Below the pieces are notes generated by a model. It was given only the letters and a program-made list of their open reading frames with translations. It had not been told where the DNA came from and made no database searches. Made by a program: the position numbers and the translations under genes. From an uncultured Roseburia sp. (GTDB lineage Bacteria; Bacillota; Clostridia; Lachnospirales; Lachnospiraceae), in the NCBI GenBank assembly GCA_934317215.1, contig CAKREH010000003.1:76910-140909 (forward strand): a stretch of DNA of 64,000 nt, in the 5' to 3' direction. This document shows positions 47,439-56,987 of the stretch, in pieces. The stretch's first letter is position 1. Each line of letters starts with the position of its first letter.

Positions 47439-48518
47439 CTAAAGGATCGTGCCGCCTCCGGCAACATATTCTCCATCATATAATACGACTGCCTGTCCGG
47501 GTGTCACTGCACGCACCGGCTCTAAAAATTCACAGTGTATCGTATCTTCTCCGGTTCTTGTCACCTTACACATACTTCCACTGTGGGAATAACGGATTTT
47601 TGCCTTCAAAAGCATCTCATCCTGAATATCCGGGATCGACATAAAATTAATATGATCTGCATCCAGTTCATAAGTAAACACATCTCTGTTCTCACCAAGT
47701 ACGACCTCATTTGTCTCCGGCCGTATCTCCGTGACAAATACCGGATGCCCGAATGCAATACCCAGTCCCTTTCTCTGTCCGATCGTATAATGCGTAATCC
47801 CTTTATGTTTTCCGACTACAGTTCCGTCTGTCAGAACAAAATTTCCCGGAGGTGGCACCTGATCGCCGCATTCCCGGTCAATAAATCCGGCATAATCATT
47901 GTCAGAGATAAAGCAGATCTCCTGACTGTCTTTTTTATGTGCAACCATAAGACCGATCTCCTCTGCAATCTTACGGATCTCATCTTTATGATAGGCACCG
48001 ACCGGCATCAATGTGTGTGACAACTGTTCCTGTGTCAGATTGTAAAGTGCATACGTCTGATCTTTGGCTGCTGTCACGGAATTTTTAATTGCATATCTTC
48101 CATTGGAAAGCTGCTCGATCCTCGCATAGTGCCCGGTTGCAATGTAATCTGCACCGATTGCAAGACTCCGATCTAACAATGCTTCCCATTTTACATAGCG
48201 GTTACATGCAATACACGGATTTGGCGTCCTGCCTTTTAAATATTCCGCAGTAAAATAATCCATGACATTTTTCTTAAATTCCTGTTTGAAATTCATGACG
48301 TAATAAGGAATTCCAAGACGGTCTGCCACTCTTCTGGCATCATCTACTGCCGAAAGACCACAGCACCCGCCACTCTCCTCCTGCACAAATTCATCCTCAT
48401 CCTGCCAGATCTGCATGGTCACACCGATCACATCATATCCCTGTTCCTTCAAAAGGTATGCTGCCACAGAGGAATCCACACCGCCTGACATACCGACTAC
48501 TACTTTCTTTGCTGCCAT
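47439..48518 (-). CDS. mnmA: tRNA 2-thiouridylase MnmA
   Basis: 359 aa from ATG 48518 (MAAKKVVVGMSGGVDSSVAA), which has GGAG six bases upstream; an ATG 12 bases earlier is possible. PP-loop SGGVDSS, NPCIACNRYVKW and CFISDNDYAGF active-site Cys residues. Thiolates wobble U34. Confidence 0.93.
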   Translation of the reverse strand: MAAKKVVVGMSGGVDSSVAAYLLKEQGYDVIGVTMQIWQDEDEFVQEESGGCCGLSAVDDARRVADRLGIPYYVMNFKQEFKKNVMDYFTAEYLKGRTPNPCIACNRYVKWEALLDRSLAIGADYIATGHYARIEQLSNGRYAIKNSVTAAKDQTYALYNLTQEQLSHTLMPVGAYHKDEIRKIAEEIGLMVAHKKDSQEICFISDNDYAGFIDRECGDQVPPPGNFVLTDGTVVGKHKGITHYTIGQRKGLGIAFGHPVFVTEIRPETNEVVLGENRDVFTYELDADHINFMSIPDIQDEMLLKAKIRYSHSGSMCKVTRTGEDTIHCEFLEPVRAVTPGQAVVLYDGEYVAGGGTIL

Positions 48519-48660
48519 TCTTTTCTCCATTTCATCTATCTCAAATATTTTCTATTCTGCCAGATGTCAACATCCATTTTTACACTATCTATTATTTGAC
48601 CATACATCGCCCCATTGTGCAATCTTTTTTTCCGGTGCGCTGATTATTTTTTTGCAAAAT

Positions 48661-48692
48661 TTATGAGAAACCCAATCCGAGTTTCTCATAAA
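48661..48692. terminator. hairpin between mnmA and the FliD-like gene
   Basis: TTATGAGAAACCC-AATCCGA-GTTTCTCATAAA, 11-bp stem. Terminator-like for the minus-strand FliD-like gene, imperfect T-run. Confidence 0.6.
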
Positions 48693-48807
48693 TGATTGTT
48701 GTGATATAATCCTTCCACCGTCCGGATCACATCATACCAGTATGACCGCTGCTGTCCGCTTTCAAAACATATGAAACACAGCAGCATATTTTTCTGCAGC
48801 TCTGCGA

Positions 48808-49599
48808 TCAGATCGTAGAGTTATAAAGTTCGCCTGTTCTGTAATTATAGGTATAAGAACCTGATTTCTGATAGGTATTCGCCTTTGCGGCCTCACTCTT
48901 TGCATAAGACTCTGCACGGCCTGCCTGCCGTTTCACTTCTGTTCCATAATAGCTGCTGTCTGCAAACATTGCCTTTACCTTACTCATATCAGTCTTCTTA
49001 AACTTCTCTTCATCAATGGTAAGCTTGTTGTCTGCACCTATAGAAATACCGATATCAGAAAGTGATTTACGGTTTGCCTCTGTCACATTCACCATGCTGG
49101 CACCGGCTCTTAAAATACTCTTTGTATTAGAATTGCCCACTTCATCGATTAGACTATTATAGCTGTCTGTAAAGTTTTTAACAGCTTTATAGATAGCATC
49201 CGTATCATAACCGGTCGTCTTGTTTCCATTTTCATCTGTCTTTGTCACTTCGTTAAATAAGGATTTATCCCCTGTTTCCTGAAGAACCGCAACCGACTTC
49301 TCCACACTCTTCGCATCACTCTCAATCACAGCGAGTGTCCTGGTGCTGTCTTTGGATATTGACGTTGAGGAAGATGTTGTATCGTCTGAACCACTGACCT
49401 GTCCACCTTTCCCATAATACGCATTTAACAATTTGAAATAGCTGCCCGATCTGATTGTTGCCCAGTCACTGTAATTGATTCCAAGTATATCACTTCCTGA
49501 CATACTGTTCGAAAACAATGAATTCTTAGATGATGTAGTATTTAAACCAGAAAACAAAACTCCCATTGAATATGAATTATAACCGGAAATTGCTGCCAT
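48808..49599 (-). CDS. FliD-like flagellar-type hypothetical protein
   Basis: 263 aa from ATG 49599 (MAAISGYNSYSMGVLFSGLN), RBS AAGGAG. Ser/Thr/Gly-rich start, coiled middle, and a C-terminal segment SYNSLIDEV...LSDIGISIGADNKLTIDEEK FKKTDMSKVKAMF typical of hook-associated protein FliD cores. Shorter than FliD. A sigma-28-like sequence lies upstream. I infer a flagellar-regulon protein. Confidence 0.55.
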   Translation of the reverse strand: MAAISGYNSYSMGVLFSGLNTTSSKNSLFSNSMSGSDILGINYSDWATIRSGSYFKLLNAYYGKGGQVSGSDDTTSSSTSISKDSTRTLAVIESDAKSVEKSVAVLQETGDKSLFNEVTKTDENGNKTTGYDTDAIYKAVKNFTDSYNSLIDEVGNSNTKSILRAGASMVNVTEANRKSLSDIGISIGADNKLTIDEEKFKKTDMSKVKAMFADSSYYGTEVKRQAGRAESYAKSEAAKANTYQKSGSYTYNYRTGELYNSTI

Positions 49600-49666
49600 A
49601 TATCTCACTCCTTTGAAATAATACAATAACCTGTTCGTTGTGAATCAAACATCCCTGTTTTCTTTT

Positions 49667-49694
49667 ATATCGTCATTTTAGACCGTTCTCTTTA
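49667..49694 (-). promoter_or_regulatory. possible sigma-28 promoter
   Basis: TAAA, 16 nt, GACGATAT on the minus strand (consensus TAAA-N15-GCCGATAA). 68 bases upstream of the ATG. One base longer spacer than ideal. Confidence 0.4.
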
Positions 49695-49699
49695 TATTT

Positions 49700-49955
49700 T
49701 CAAGCATTTTCCTCAAGCAAAACCGTCTTTTCAGGTATGCGAATAACCTGACCAATTTTTTTGTATTTTTTTCTGTTTTTTTGTTTTAAATTACTAAAAA
49801 ATTGTTAATTTATTATTCACACTTTGTTCATATATGATTGATATACTAAATACAGTTAAAAATACTTAGACAACTTGTTATAATATACTTGATAAATTTT
49901 TTTCATAATAGCCCGGGCGCCGAAAGGTGTCTGGGCACTCCTCATTTATGGGAAC
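49700..49955. other. gap with GCCC...GGGC hairpin near 49911-49936
   Basis: No gene. Hairpin GCCCGGGCGCC...GGTGTCTGGGC follows the ung stop, a likely terminator without an obvious T-run. Confidence 0.4.
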
Positions 49956-50633
49956 TTATATGTTCTCGATCTGCCAGTCGATCGGCTTGACCCCATTTGC
50001 TTTTAAGAAATCATTTGCCTGACTGAAATGTCTGCATCCAAAAAAACCTCTGTATGCAGAAAGCGGGCTTGGATGCGGTGCTTTTAAAATCAGATGCTTC
50101 GGATTTGTCAGCATCGGTATCTTGCTCTGTGCCGGTCTTCCCCACAACATATATACGATTGGCCGGTCCTGTGCATTGACTGCCTGTATGATTGCATCCG
50201 TAAACTGCTCCCAGCCTCTTCCCTGATGGGAATTCGCCTGATGTGCACGGACAGTCAGCACCGTGTTTAAAAGCAGTACGCCCTGATCCGCCCATTTTTT
50301 TAAATATCCGTTGTTCGGAATATAGCATCCCAGATCATCCTGAAGCTCTTTGTAAATATTCTGCAGAGATGGCGGGATCTCCTTCTGTGATGGCAGTACG
50401 GAAAAGCTCAGACCATGTGCCTGATTCTCATTGTGATACGGATCCTGTCCTAAAATCAGTACTTTTACCTCACTAAGCGGTGTAAAATGCATCGCATTGA
50501 AGATATCATCTGCCGGCGGATAAATTACCGCCCTGCTGTATTCTTCTTTTACAAATTGAAATAATTCCCTGTAATATGGCTTTTTAAACTCTCCCTGAAT
50601 TGCCGGGAGCCAGTCATTCGTAATCATTGCCAT
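49956..50633 (-). CDS. ung: uracil-DNA glycosylase
   Basis: 225 aa from ATG 50633 (MAMITNDWLPAIQGEFKKPY), RBS AAGAGGG. Motif GQDPYHNENQAHGLSFSV and HPSPLSAYRGFFGCRHFS catalytic loops intact. Overlaps the end of hisF region by no more than its leader. Confidence 0.92.
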   Translation of the reverse strand: MAMITNDWLPAIQGEFKKPYYRELFQFVKEEYSRAVIYPPADDIFNAMHFTPLSEVKVLILGQDPYHNENQAHGLSFSVLPSQKEIPPSLQNIYKELQDDLGCYIPNNGYLKKWADQGVLLLNTVLTVRAHQANSHQGRGWEQFTDAIIQAVNAQDRPIVYMLWGRPAQSKIPMLTNPKHLILKAPHPSPLSAYRGFFGCRHFSQANDFLKANGVKPIDWQIENI

Positions 50634-50649
50634 GATATTTACCCTCTTA

Positions 50650-51411
50650 TTATCTTCTGACAGAGACACCGCGTTCTGCCAGATAATCTTTCAGATCACA
50701 GATCTCAAGTTCTTTGTAATGGAATAAAGAAGCAGCAAGCGCTGCATCCGCTTTTCCCTCCGTCAGCGCATCGTAAAAATGCTCTTTCGTCCCCGCTCCA
50801 CCGGAAGCGATCACCGGAATAGAAACATTTTCTGCGATCATACGGGTCAGTTCAAGATCATAACCTGCCTTGGTTCCATCACAATCCATACTGGTCAGAA
50901 GAATTTCTCCTGCGCCAAGCCGGTCCGCTTTCATTGCCCATTCCACAGCATCAATTCCGACATCAATACGTCCACCGTTCTTGTAAATATTCCAGCCCGA
51001 ACCGTCTGCACGCTTTCTTGCATCGATCGCTACCACCACACACTGGCTGCCAAACTTATCTGCCGCCTCACTGATGAGTTCCGGACGGTTGATTGCAGAA
51101 GAATTAATCGATATCTTGTCCGCACCCTCACGGAGTAATGCCTTGAAATCATCCACAGTACGGATACCGCCGCCTACAGTAAATGGAATAAACACTTTTT
51201 CTGCCACTTTGCGCACCATATCCACGACCGTCTCTCTGGCATCTGAGGTTGCTGTGATATCGAGAAATACCAGTTCATCTGCCCCCGCCTTATCATAAGC
51301 CGCTGCGATTTCAACCGGATCTCCTGCATCCCTTAAATTTACGAAATTAACACCCTTTACCACACGTCCGTTATTCACATCCAGACACGGAATAATTCGT
51401 TTTGTAAACAT
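50650..51411 (-). CDS. hisF: imidazole glycerol phosphate synthase, cyclase subunit
   Basis: 253 aa (MFTKRIIPCLDVNNGRVVKG). (beta/alpha)8 barrel with the conserved D in CLDVNNGRVV and D in VVVAIDARK, GGIRTVDD phosphate-binding loops. Cyclase half of the glutamine-amidotransferase complex with HisH. Confidence 0.95.
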   Translation of the reverse strand: MFTKRIIPCLDVNNGRVVKGVNFVNLRDAGDPVEIAAAYDKAGADELVFLDITATSDARETVVDMVRKVAEKVFIPFTVGGGIRTVDDFKALLREGADKISINSSAINRPELISEAADKFGSQCVVVAIDARKRADGSGWNIYKNGGRIDVGIDAVEWAMKADRLGAGEILLTSMDCDGTKAGYDLELTRMIAENVSIPVIASGGAGTKEHFYDALTEGKADAALAASLFHYKELEICDLKDYLAERGVSVRR

Positions 51412-51426
51412 TTTTATCCTCCTGTC

Positions 51427-52032
51427 TTAAATCCCGGCAAAATTTTCCAGTATCTTAAGTCCGACTGTACTGCTCTTTTCCGGGTGGAACTGACATGCAA
51501 AGATATTGTCCTGTTCCACGGAAGCATGAATATGTGTGCCATATTCCGTAGTTGCCTTCACAATTCTGTCATCTTTTGCTTTCAGATAATAAGAATGAAC
51601 AAAATAAACATATGGATGCTCCGGCAATCCTGCAAATAACCTTCCGTTATTGCAAAGATCCAGTGAATTCCATCCGATATGCGGAATTTTTAACCCTTCC
51701 GTATCCGGGATACGCAGAATCTGTCCATCCAGCAAATGCAGACCTTCCACTCCGCTGCTTTCCTCACTGCCCTCAAATAAAAGCTGCAGACCAAGGCAGA
51801 TGCCAAGAAATGGCTTTTTCTCCTCCGCCACTTCCTGTATCACTTTATCCAGTTCATATTTTTTTAACTGGGCCATCGCCTCACCGAAAGAACCAACCCC
51901 AGGTAAGATTACTTTATCTGCCTGACGGATTTCATGAAAATCTCTCGTTATCACACATTCCTGATGTAAAAAGTCAAGTGCTTTTTGTACGCTTTTTAAA
52001 TTGCCGGCATCATAGTCAATGATCGCTATCAT
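51427..52032 (-). CDS. hisH: imidazole glycerol phosphate synthase, glutaminase subunit
   Basis: 201 aa. Class I GATase: FLGICLGLQLLFEGSEESSG (nucleophile Cys), FACQFHPEKSSTVGLKIL (His, Glu). Paired with hisF. The right prophage stretch begins 100-150 bp upstream, so its original upstream region has been displaced. Confidence 0.95.
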   Translation of the reverse strand: MIAIIDYDAGNLKSVQKALDFLHQECVITRDFHEIRQADKVILPGVGSFGEAMAQLKKYELDKVIQEVAEEKKPFLGICLGLQLLFEGSEESSGVEGLHLLDGQILRIPDTEGLKIPHIGWNSLDLCNNGRLFAGLPEHPYVYFVHSYYLKAKDDRIVKATTEYGTHIHASVEQDNIFACQFHPEKSSTVGLKILENFAGI

Positions 52033-52146
52033 TTATTTTCATCTCCCGCTATTTCTTAAAATATCCAGCAACCATGCGGTTTCCAGCTATCAGCCAAATT
52101 ACATTTCGTTGCTCTTTGGTACGTCTTGTTCCTTTTTATTACTCAA

Positions 52147-52188
52147 ATTATTTAGTACGTATTTAGTATACTAAAAATTATACTAAAT
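52147..52188. other. probable prophage end (A+T-rich attachment site)
   Basis: Direct repeat pattern ATTTAGTACGTATTTAGTATAC then TAAAAATTATACTAAATA just outside the integrase stop. Tn916-type integrases use A+T-rich targets with imperfect dyads. Exact core not definable without the empty site. Confidence 0.45.
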
Positions 52189-53424
52189 AGCTACCATAGT
52201 ATTTGCCAGCTCATTGATCTCTGTCAATTGCTGCGCTCCAGGCTTCGCATCTACGTAGTTGTTCATTGTTGTACTAATATTACCATGCCCCAAAATATAT
52301 TGAAGTGTCTTTGGCGTAAGCGTCTGCATATTAGTTGCAAAAGTATGTCTGCAAATATGAGGTTCAAACTTCCGAATTGGTGTATCTGGATTTACAATAT
52401 TGAAACGCTTAATGCAATTCTGCAAATATTCCTCAACATGAGCCCTAACAATTGTTTTACGGCTTCTTGTTGCCAAGAACACAAACCCTTCGTATGCATT
52501 GCCCCTCTCGTCATAGCAAACCGGTTCAATATCACCTTTTAAATATCGATTTTTCAGTACACGTTCAAAACTATTGTACACACCATCTGTCATAGGAATG
52601 AATCTTATGCCATTTGATGTTTTAGGTTTTCGCACTACATGTTTATGATTCAGACATAATAACTGTTTTTCAACACGTACCATCCTCTTATTCATGTCTA
52701 TATCATCCAAAGTAAGCCCACATAATTCAGACACTCTCATGCCTGTCCAAAACAAAATATAAAGCATATCATAGCAGTGTTTACTATGTGCATCTGTTAA
52801 ACAAAACTCCAAAAACCTGTTCATATCTTGTATAGTCAGCGCTTCCATCTGTTTGCTATCGCTTCTGTCAGTCGTAATTCTTCTAAACGGATTCTTCACA
52901 ATATAATCGTAGTCAATAGCATACTCAAATGTTCTCTTTATAAGGCTGATTTGCGATTGTATAGATGACCCTCTATATTTCTTTTTCATGTCTGATAACC
53001 AGTCTTCGCAATGCTCTGGTTTAATCTTACCTATCTCCATATGTCCAAGACGGTATTCTTTTAATGTATTTACAGTTACATTATAGCCCATTTTGGTATT
53101 TGGACTTAATTCTTTCCTATTATAAAGGTTTTCTAAATATCGTTCCATGACCTCAAGTAAAGTAAGTTTTGCCCCATCGATGTCAATATGATTTTCAAGC
53201 TGTGTGTTTAATTCTGCCTCCTTTTCACGCAAGCTCTTTCCGCTTCGTTTACCTTTTGGCAACTGATCTGTTACGTCCAGTCTATATGAACTAATTACTC
53301 GTTCTTTCCCTAAAGCATCTTTATAGTGATACTCATACCGTTTTGTTTTGGGATTGTAATACTCATTAGCACGTAACTTCTTTCGTGTAGGTTTATTTTT
53401 TTCTGATACTGTTTTATTTGCCAT
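52183..53424 (-). CDS. int: Tn916-type tyrosine integrase
   Basis: 413 aa from ATG 53424 (MANKTVSEKNKPTRKKLRAN), RBS GGAGGG. N-terminal integrase DNA-binding domain (YYNPKTKRYEYHYKDALGKE), SAM-like core-binding, then catalytic domain with R (GMRVSELCGLTLDD), HxxR (HICRHTFATN), H (GHGNISTT) and Tyr (MNNYVD). Domain layout and neighbouring Xis match conjugative-element Int rather than typical tRNA-targeting phage Int. Confidence 0.92.
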   Translation of the reverse strand: MANKTVSEKNKPTRKKLRANEYYNPKTKRYEYHYKDALGKERVISSYRLDVTDQLPKGKRSGKSLREKEAELNTQLENHIDIDGAKLTLLEVMERYLENLYNRKELSPNTKMGYNVTVNTLKEYRLGHMEIGKIKPEHCEDWLSDMKKKYRGSSIQSQISLIKRTFEYAIDYDYIVKNPFRRITTDRSDSKQMEALTIQDMNRFLEFCLTDAHSKHCYDMLYILFWTGMRVSELCGLTLDDIDMNKRMVRVEKQLLCLNHKHVVRKPKTSNGIRFIPMTDGVYNSFERVLKNRYLKGDIEPVCYDERGNAYEGFVFLATRSRKTIVRAHVEEYLQNCIKRFNIVNPDTPIRKFEPHICRHTFATNMQTLTPKTLQYILGHGNISTTMNNYVDAKPGAQQLTEINELANTMVAI

Positions 53425-53504
53425 ATTCTCAGCCCTCCATAAAAAAAGGTGCCTCAAACGAATACTCTTAAATGATATCACATTCGAAGCACGATGTCGA
53501 TAAT

Positions 53505-53687
53505 TTATATATGCTCAACTTTGCTTATAAATTTTTCAAATGGTTCTCGTTTAATCCGTATAACGCGTCCAATCATCAAATGATATTTACATTCGTAATC
53601 ATCCCGAACCAGTTCTCTTAATCGATGCTGTCCTATACCAAATAAATCAGAAGTTTCTTTAATAGATAGCAAATATTTTTCTTGCAC
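53505..53687 (-). CDS. xis: Tn916-type excisionase
   Basis: 60 aa from GTG 53687 (MQEKYLLSIKETSDLFGIGQ), chosen because a near-perfect GGAGGTGAT lies 8 bases upstream. Winged-helix: GIGQHRLRELVRDD YECKYHLMIGRVIRIKREPFEKF. Resembles Tn916 Xis. Directs excision with Int. Confidence 0.85.
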   Translation of the reverse strand: MQEKYLLSIKETSDLFGIGQHRLRELVRDDYECKYHLMIGRVIRIKREPFEKFISKVEHI

Positions 53688-53775
53688 AACGATCACCTCC
53701 ATTCTGAGGTAATCATAAATGTTTCAACTGTAACCTACATACGGAAAAAATAAGAGGGAATGCTATTTTCGCTGT

Positions 53776-53819
53776 TGATGGTAAGCCATCTCTAATTATT
53801 CAGAGACAACCTACCATCA
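53776..53819 (-). terminator. hairpin between holin and xis
   Basis: TGATGGTAGG...CTCTGAATAATTAGAGA...CTTACCATCA imperfect 18-bp inverted repeat with good outer pairing. Probably ends the late transcript before xis-int. No endolysin gene is found between holin and xis. Confidence 0.55.
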
Positions 53820-53823
53820 TATA

Positions 53824-54282
53824 TTATTTTGAATCTGTAGCTTCTGTTTTGGTGTCAAGCAATTTCTGTGTCACATCAAGTCCGGCAATCAAAAACGCCG
53901 GTACCCTTACATTCATTTCAACCAGATTTTCCAAAATGCTGCGGACCTCATTAATTAAATATGTTGCCAGCGTGAACCATCCGAAGAGCTGCACAAACGA
54001 AAGATTAATGCCGATGATTTCCCCCATATGTACAAAACTCATTGAAACAAAAAATGCCATACCAATTACAATCCAGTACCATACTTTTTTTAAGATTCCC
54101 TTTGCGCCGATCGCACTGGACTCATTCTTTTTGTAGAACTTCGCCTTGCAGTATCCGGTAATGTAATCAACCGCATTTAATACTAGAAATCCAAAAAACA
54201 GAAACCAGTACTTCCCAAACAGTGCCACCCCCATCGTGGCAATTACTCCATAAATCACGTTTACTTTGTCAAATTCTTTCAT
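53824..54282 (-). CDS. phage holin (TcdE/utpA-like family)
   Basis: 152 aa from ATG 54282 (MKEFDKVNVIYGVIATMGVA). Three membrane segments: FLFFGFLVLNAVDYITGY, ILKKVWYWIVIGMAFFVSMS, GWFTLATYLINEVRSIL. VDYITGYCKAKF is the holin-family signature. Forms membrane lesions at lysis. The upstream start in the same frame adds a basic leader without an RBS. Confidence 0.88.
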   Translation of the reverse strand: MKEFDKVNVIYGVIATMGVALFGKYWFLFFGFLVLNAVDYITGYCKAKFYKKNESSAIGAKGILKKVWYWIVIGMAFFVSMSFVHMGEIIGINLSFVQLFGWFTLATYLINEVRSILENLVEMNVRVPAFLIAGLDVTQKLLDTKTEATDSK

Positions 54283-54324
54283 TTTCTTTTTTCCTCTCTT
54301 TCTGCCCGTAGGCTTTATGCAAAA

Positions 54325-54362
54325 GAGCCGGACATATAAGTTTTTCTTACACATTCGGCTCT
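54325..54362 (-). terminator. hairpin after the first tail-fibre gene
   Basis: AGAGCCG...CCGGCTCT stem with inner TGTAAGAAAAACTTATA; short T-run (TTTTGC). Separates tail genes from holin. Confidence 0.6.
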
Positions 54363-56584
54363 TAGGCTCTTGGTTTTTTCAATTCTGCTATATCCTGCTG
54401 TATCGATTTAATCTGATCTTGCATCTCTACATTTTCTTTTTTCAATATTTCCATACAGTTCCACAACTTCTGAATTGCATACGTGTTTAATGCGATAAAT
54501 TCTTCATACCTTAATGAATAAATATACTCTGGATTGCCATTTTCATCTAAAATTGGACGTTCTTTTTCTATTTTATCTCCGTTTTCATCCTCTTCAAAGA
54601 ACACTTCTACTTTTTGATCTTTGCAGAATCCAGCGAAATCCAAGTCTGTCAACCCACATTCGGACATTGCCTGTTCTACATCCTGTGCGATAAATCCAAT
54701 ATGTGTTCGCCCTGATTCACCATCTTTAAATAAGAATGAGACTGGCTGTAACTTTAAGAAAAATTCCAAATGAGTATCCGTAAGCTGATATATATCTTTT
54801 TTTAAGTTTCTGTCAGATGTTGATATAGTTGCTGTTGTTGCAAAAAGTTGTTTCCAACGATAACTTCCAGATCCTAAATTTGTATACCCATTGACAGCCG
54901 CAGTACCAGCTTTGTTATATGTTCTAAAATTTACGCCCTCACCAGAAAAGCCAACACGAACATCGCCAATACTTGCAATAACTCCGGCTGTATCTCGTGC
55001 ATAGGCAACAGAAAAATTCGATGGATTATACACATACATGTTTGTGCCGTCTTCTCCGCCCCATACCCAAGATGGCTGTCCTCCTATCCCTGCCCAGTTC
55101 CAGTTTTTATTACAGGATGCAGAGGTTGGTAACTTGGAATTTAATAAATCTATCACACTTCCGACGTTTCTTATTGTTATAGAATTGCATATAATGTTTC
55201 CACTCCTACAATCTATTCCGACAGTCATTCCGTGTCCAGAACAACCGTCTACAAATCCAACTCCGTACCATGATTTGATGATTAGATTTGCAACGTCAGC
55301 CCCATTTCCATCTCCGTTACCATTAAAAATTCCTGTATTACCTGTTGTCTGAACACCGAGAACCATTCCATTGGAATCTGAAGCGGTACTACCTGGTAAC
55401 TTATGTTGTCCAATAATAGTTCCAGTCATTGTTCCGCCGGAAAGAGAAAGTTTTCCATCGAGTATCGCTTTTAAGAATCCACGGTCGCTTAACCATAAAT
55501 CGCCAACACTTCCAAGAATATGTCCTCCCATTTCTAGGTTGCCAGTCATTGTTCCGCCGGATAATGGTAAGTAGTTTGCTAAACTGCTGTTTAACGATGA
55601 TATTGCCCCGGTACAAGTACCATTCCCAATCTTAGAAATGTCTGTCGTTCCAAGCATTTTATAGAGATACCGCACATTCTTGAACATCTGTGACACCTTC
55701 GCAAAAAGTGAAGAGTGTTTTTCACCGCTTGATAATTTTGATACAGTCGTCCACGCTGACGCTGATCCGTCTGCCACATCACTGCTCGTAAATGATACGA
55801 CGTTGTTCGCTGTATCTCCATCAATGGTTGTTGCATTAGAAAGATTGTCCAATTTTTTCTTATCTTTCGGACTCATTAAGCCAGCTTCTGATTGCGTTGC
55901 ATTATTTGCAATAAGCGTTCCATCTTTTGTTAACTGGCAAATTTTTTTGACGGTACCGTCATTATTAAAACAAATAAACCTCAAATCGCCTTTAAATGCA
56001 TCCAGTTCCCATCTTAAACCGATATCATCTGGGGATATAATCTGAATGTTTCCACCCTCGCTGCTGGTATAAAGTTTAACTTTCTCGCCAATTTGTAATT
56101 GACCTGTTAACTTTCCACCAGATGTTGAAAGGGCACCAATATTCTCCGGCGTGATATTGACGCTCCCTGTGCGGTAGGTGCTTTCTGCATCGCCTTTGAC
56201 TTCGACAGCTTCTGGTATCGTCGGTTTATTACTCAGATCGTTGTAACTGCCGCTGAAAGCAACTGTCTTTAAATCTGTGAAGAATTTTTTAATTTTTCCT
56301 AATGAAACAGCAAGTTTTTCCCCAGTTGCGAGATTCGTTCTGATCGTTACAGATTGAATATCGCTAGTCACATTACTTGCATCTCCAGTTTTATCAAGTT
56401 TTGCATCATCTAGTTCAGAAAATTTATTGTCAGTATATTCGGTAAAATCGCCAAAACTATTTTTTTTGATATCATTTGCAAGATTTTTCGCCGCTATAGT
56501 TTTTGTTCCTCGTTCGCCATCAATCAAAAATACGTCTTCGTCTTTAAGCGTTTTTACTTGATCGTATTCTATGAGTTTAGCCAT
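54362..56584 (-). CDS. tail fibre/receptor-binding protein with S74 chaperone domain
   Basis: 740 aa (MAKLIEYDQVKTLKDEDVFL). N-terminal adaptor, a series of beta-rich units including repeated LPLSGGTMTGNLEMGGHILG type motifs (phage fibre SGGTMTG repeats), and a C-terminal intramolecular chaperone (peptidase S74): STSDRNLKKDIYQLTDTHLE, QPVSFLFKDGESGRTHIGFI AQDVEQAM. Host-range determinant. Confidence 0.9.
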   Translation of the reverse strand: MAKLIEYDQVKTLKDEDVFLIDGERGTKTIAAKNLANDIKKNSFGDFTEYTDNKFSELDDAKLDKTGDASNVTSDIQSVTIRTNLATGEKLAVSLGKIKKFFTDLKTVAFSGSYNDLSNKPTIPEAVEVKGDAESTYRTGSVNITPENIGALSTSGGKLTGQLQIGEKVKLYTSSEGGNIQIISPDDIGLRWELDAFKGDLRFICFNNDGTVKKICQLTKDGTLIANNATQSEAGLMSPKDKKKLDNLSNATTIDGDTANNVVSFTSSDVADGSASAWTTVSKLSSGEKHSSLFAKVSQMFKNVRYLYKMLGTTDISKIGNGTCTGAISSLNSSLANYLPLSGGTMTGNLEMGGHILGSVGDLWLSDRGFLKAILDGKLSLSGGTMTGTIIGQHKLPGSTASDSNGMVLGVQTTGNTGIFNGNGDGNGADVANLIIKSWYGVGFVDGCSGHGMTVGIDCRSGNIICNSITIRNVGSVIDLLNSKLPTSASCNKNWNWAGIGGQPSWVWGGEDGTNMYVYNPSNFSVAYARDTAGVIASIGDVRVGFSGEGVNFRTYNKAGTAAVNGYTNLGSGSYRWKQLFATTATISTSDRNLKKDIYQLTDTHLEFFLKLQPVSFLFKDGESGRTHIGFIAQDVEQAMSECGLTDLDFAGFCKDQKVEVFFEEDENGDKIEKERPILDENGNPEYIYSLRYEEFIALNTYAIQKLWNCMEILKKENVEMQDQIKSIQQDIAELKKPRA

Positions 56585-56590
56585 TTACAT

Positions 56591-56968
56591 TCACCCCTTT
56601 ACGTTCTCGCATAGCATTGAATCCAATAATAAGACTTGTTCAATACTAATATTCTTCGGAAGATCTTCTTCTGTAATAGTATTAATATCCAGAACAACAT
56701 CCACAGAATTTATTGCATAAAGTTCATCCATAAATTTGTTATATCGAGGATTCGTATGGTCAATATATGGTTCATCACCAATTTTGTACTCTTCGATTAA
56801 TTTCTGTCGCGCTGAAATATATTCTGATAACTCTCTTTCAATCTTTTTAAGATTACGGCATATAATCAAAGCACCTCTTCTTGAAAATTCCAGTTTTACA
56901 ATATTATTTGATAGAAAACCGACATACATATCATAAAGCTTTCCAGTTTTAATCTCTAATTTTTTCAT
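56591..56968 (-). CDS. DUF1617-like tail accessory protein
   Basis: 125 aa (MKKLEIKTGKLYDMYVGFLS). Helical; LKKIERELSEYISARQKLIE and YAINSVDVVLDINTIT fit small tail/baseplate accessory proteins of Lactobacillales/Clostridia phages (DUF1617 pattern). Between two fibre genes. Low recognition. Confidence 0.55.
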   Translation of the reverse strand: MKKLEIKTGKLYDMYVGFLSNNIVKLEFSRRGALIICRNLKKIERELSEYISARQKLIEEYKIGDEPYIDHTNPRYNKFMDELYAINSVDVVLDINTITEEDLPKNISIEQVLLLDSMLCENVKG

Positions 56969-56987
56969 ATAAACCTACAGTCCTTTC

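Noticed and set aside
28164..52190. Shared attachment core between the prophage edges at 28.2 and 52.1 kb
   Set aside because: Comparing both edges by eye shows no common run of 12 or more bases; only loosely similar CCTTTTT-ATTAC strings.
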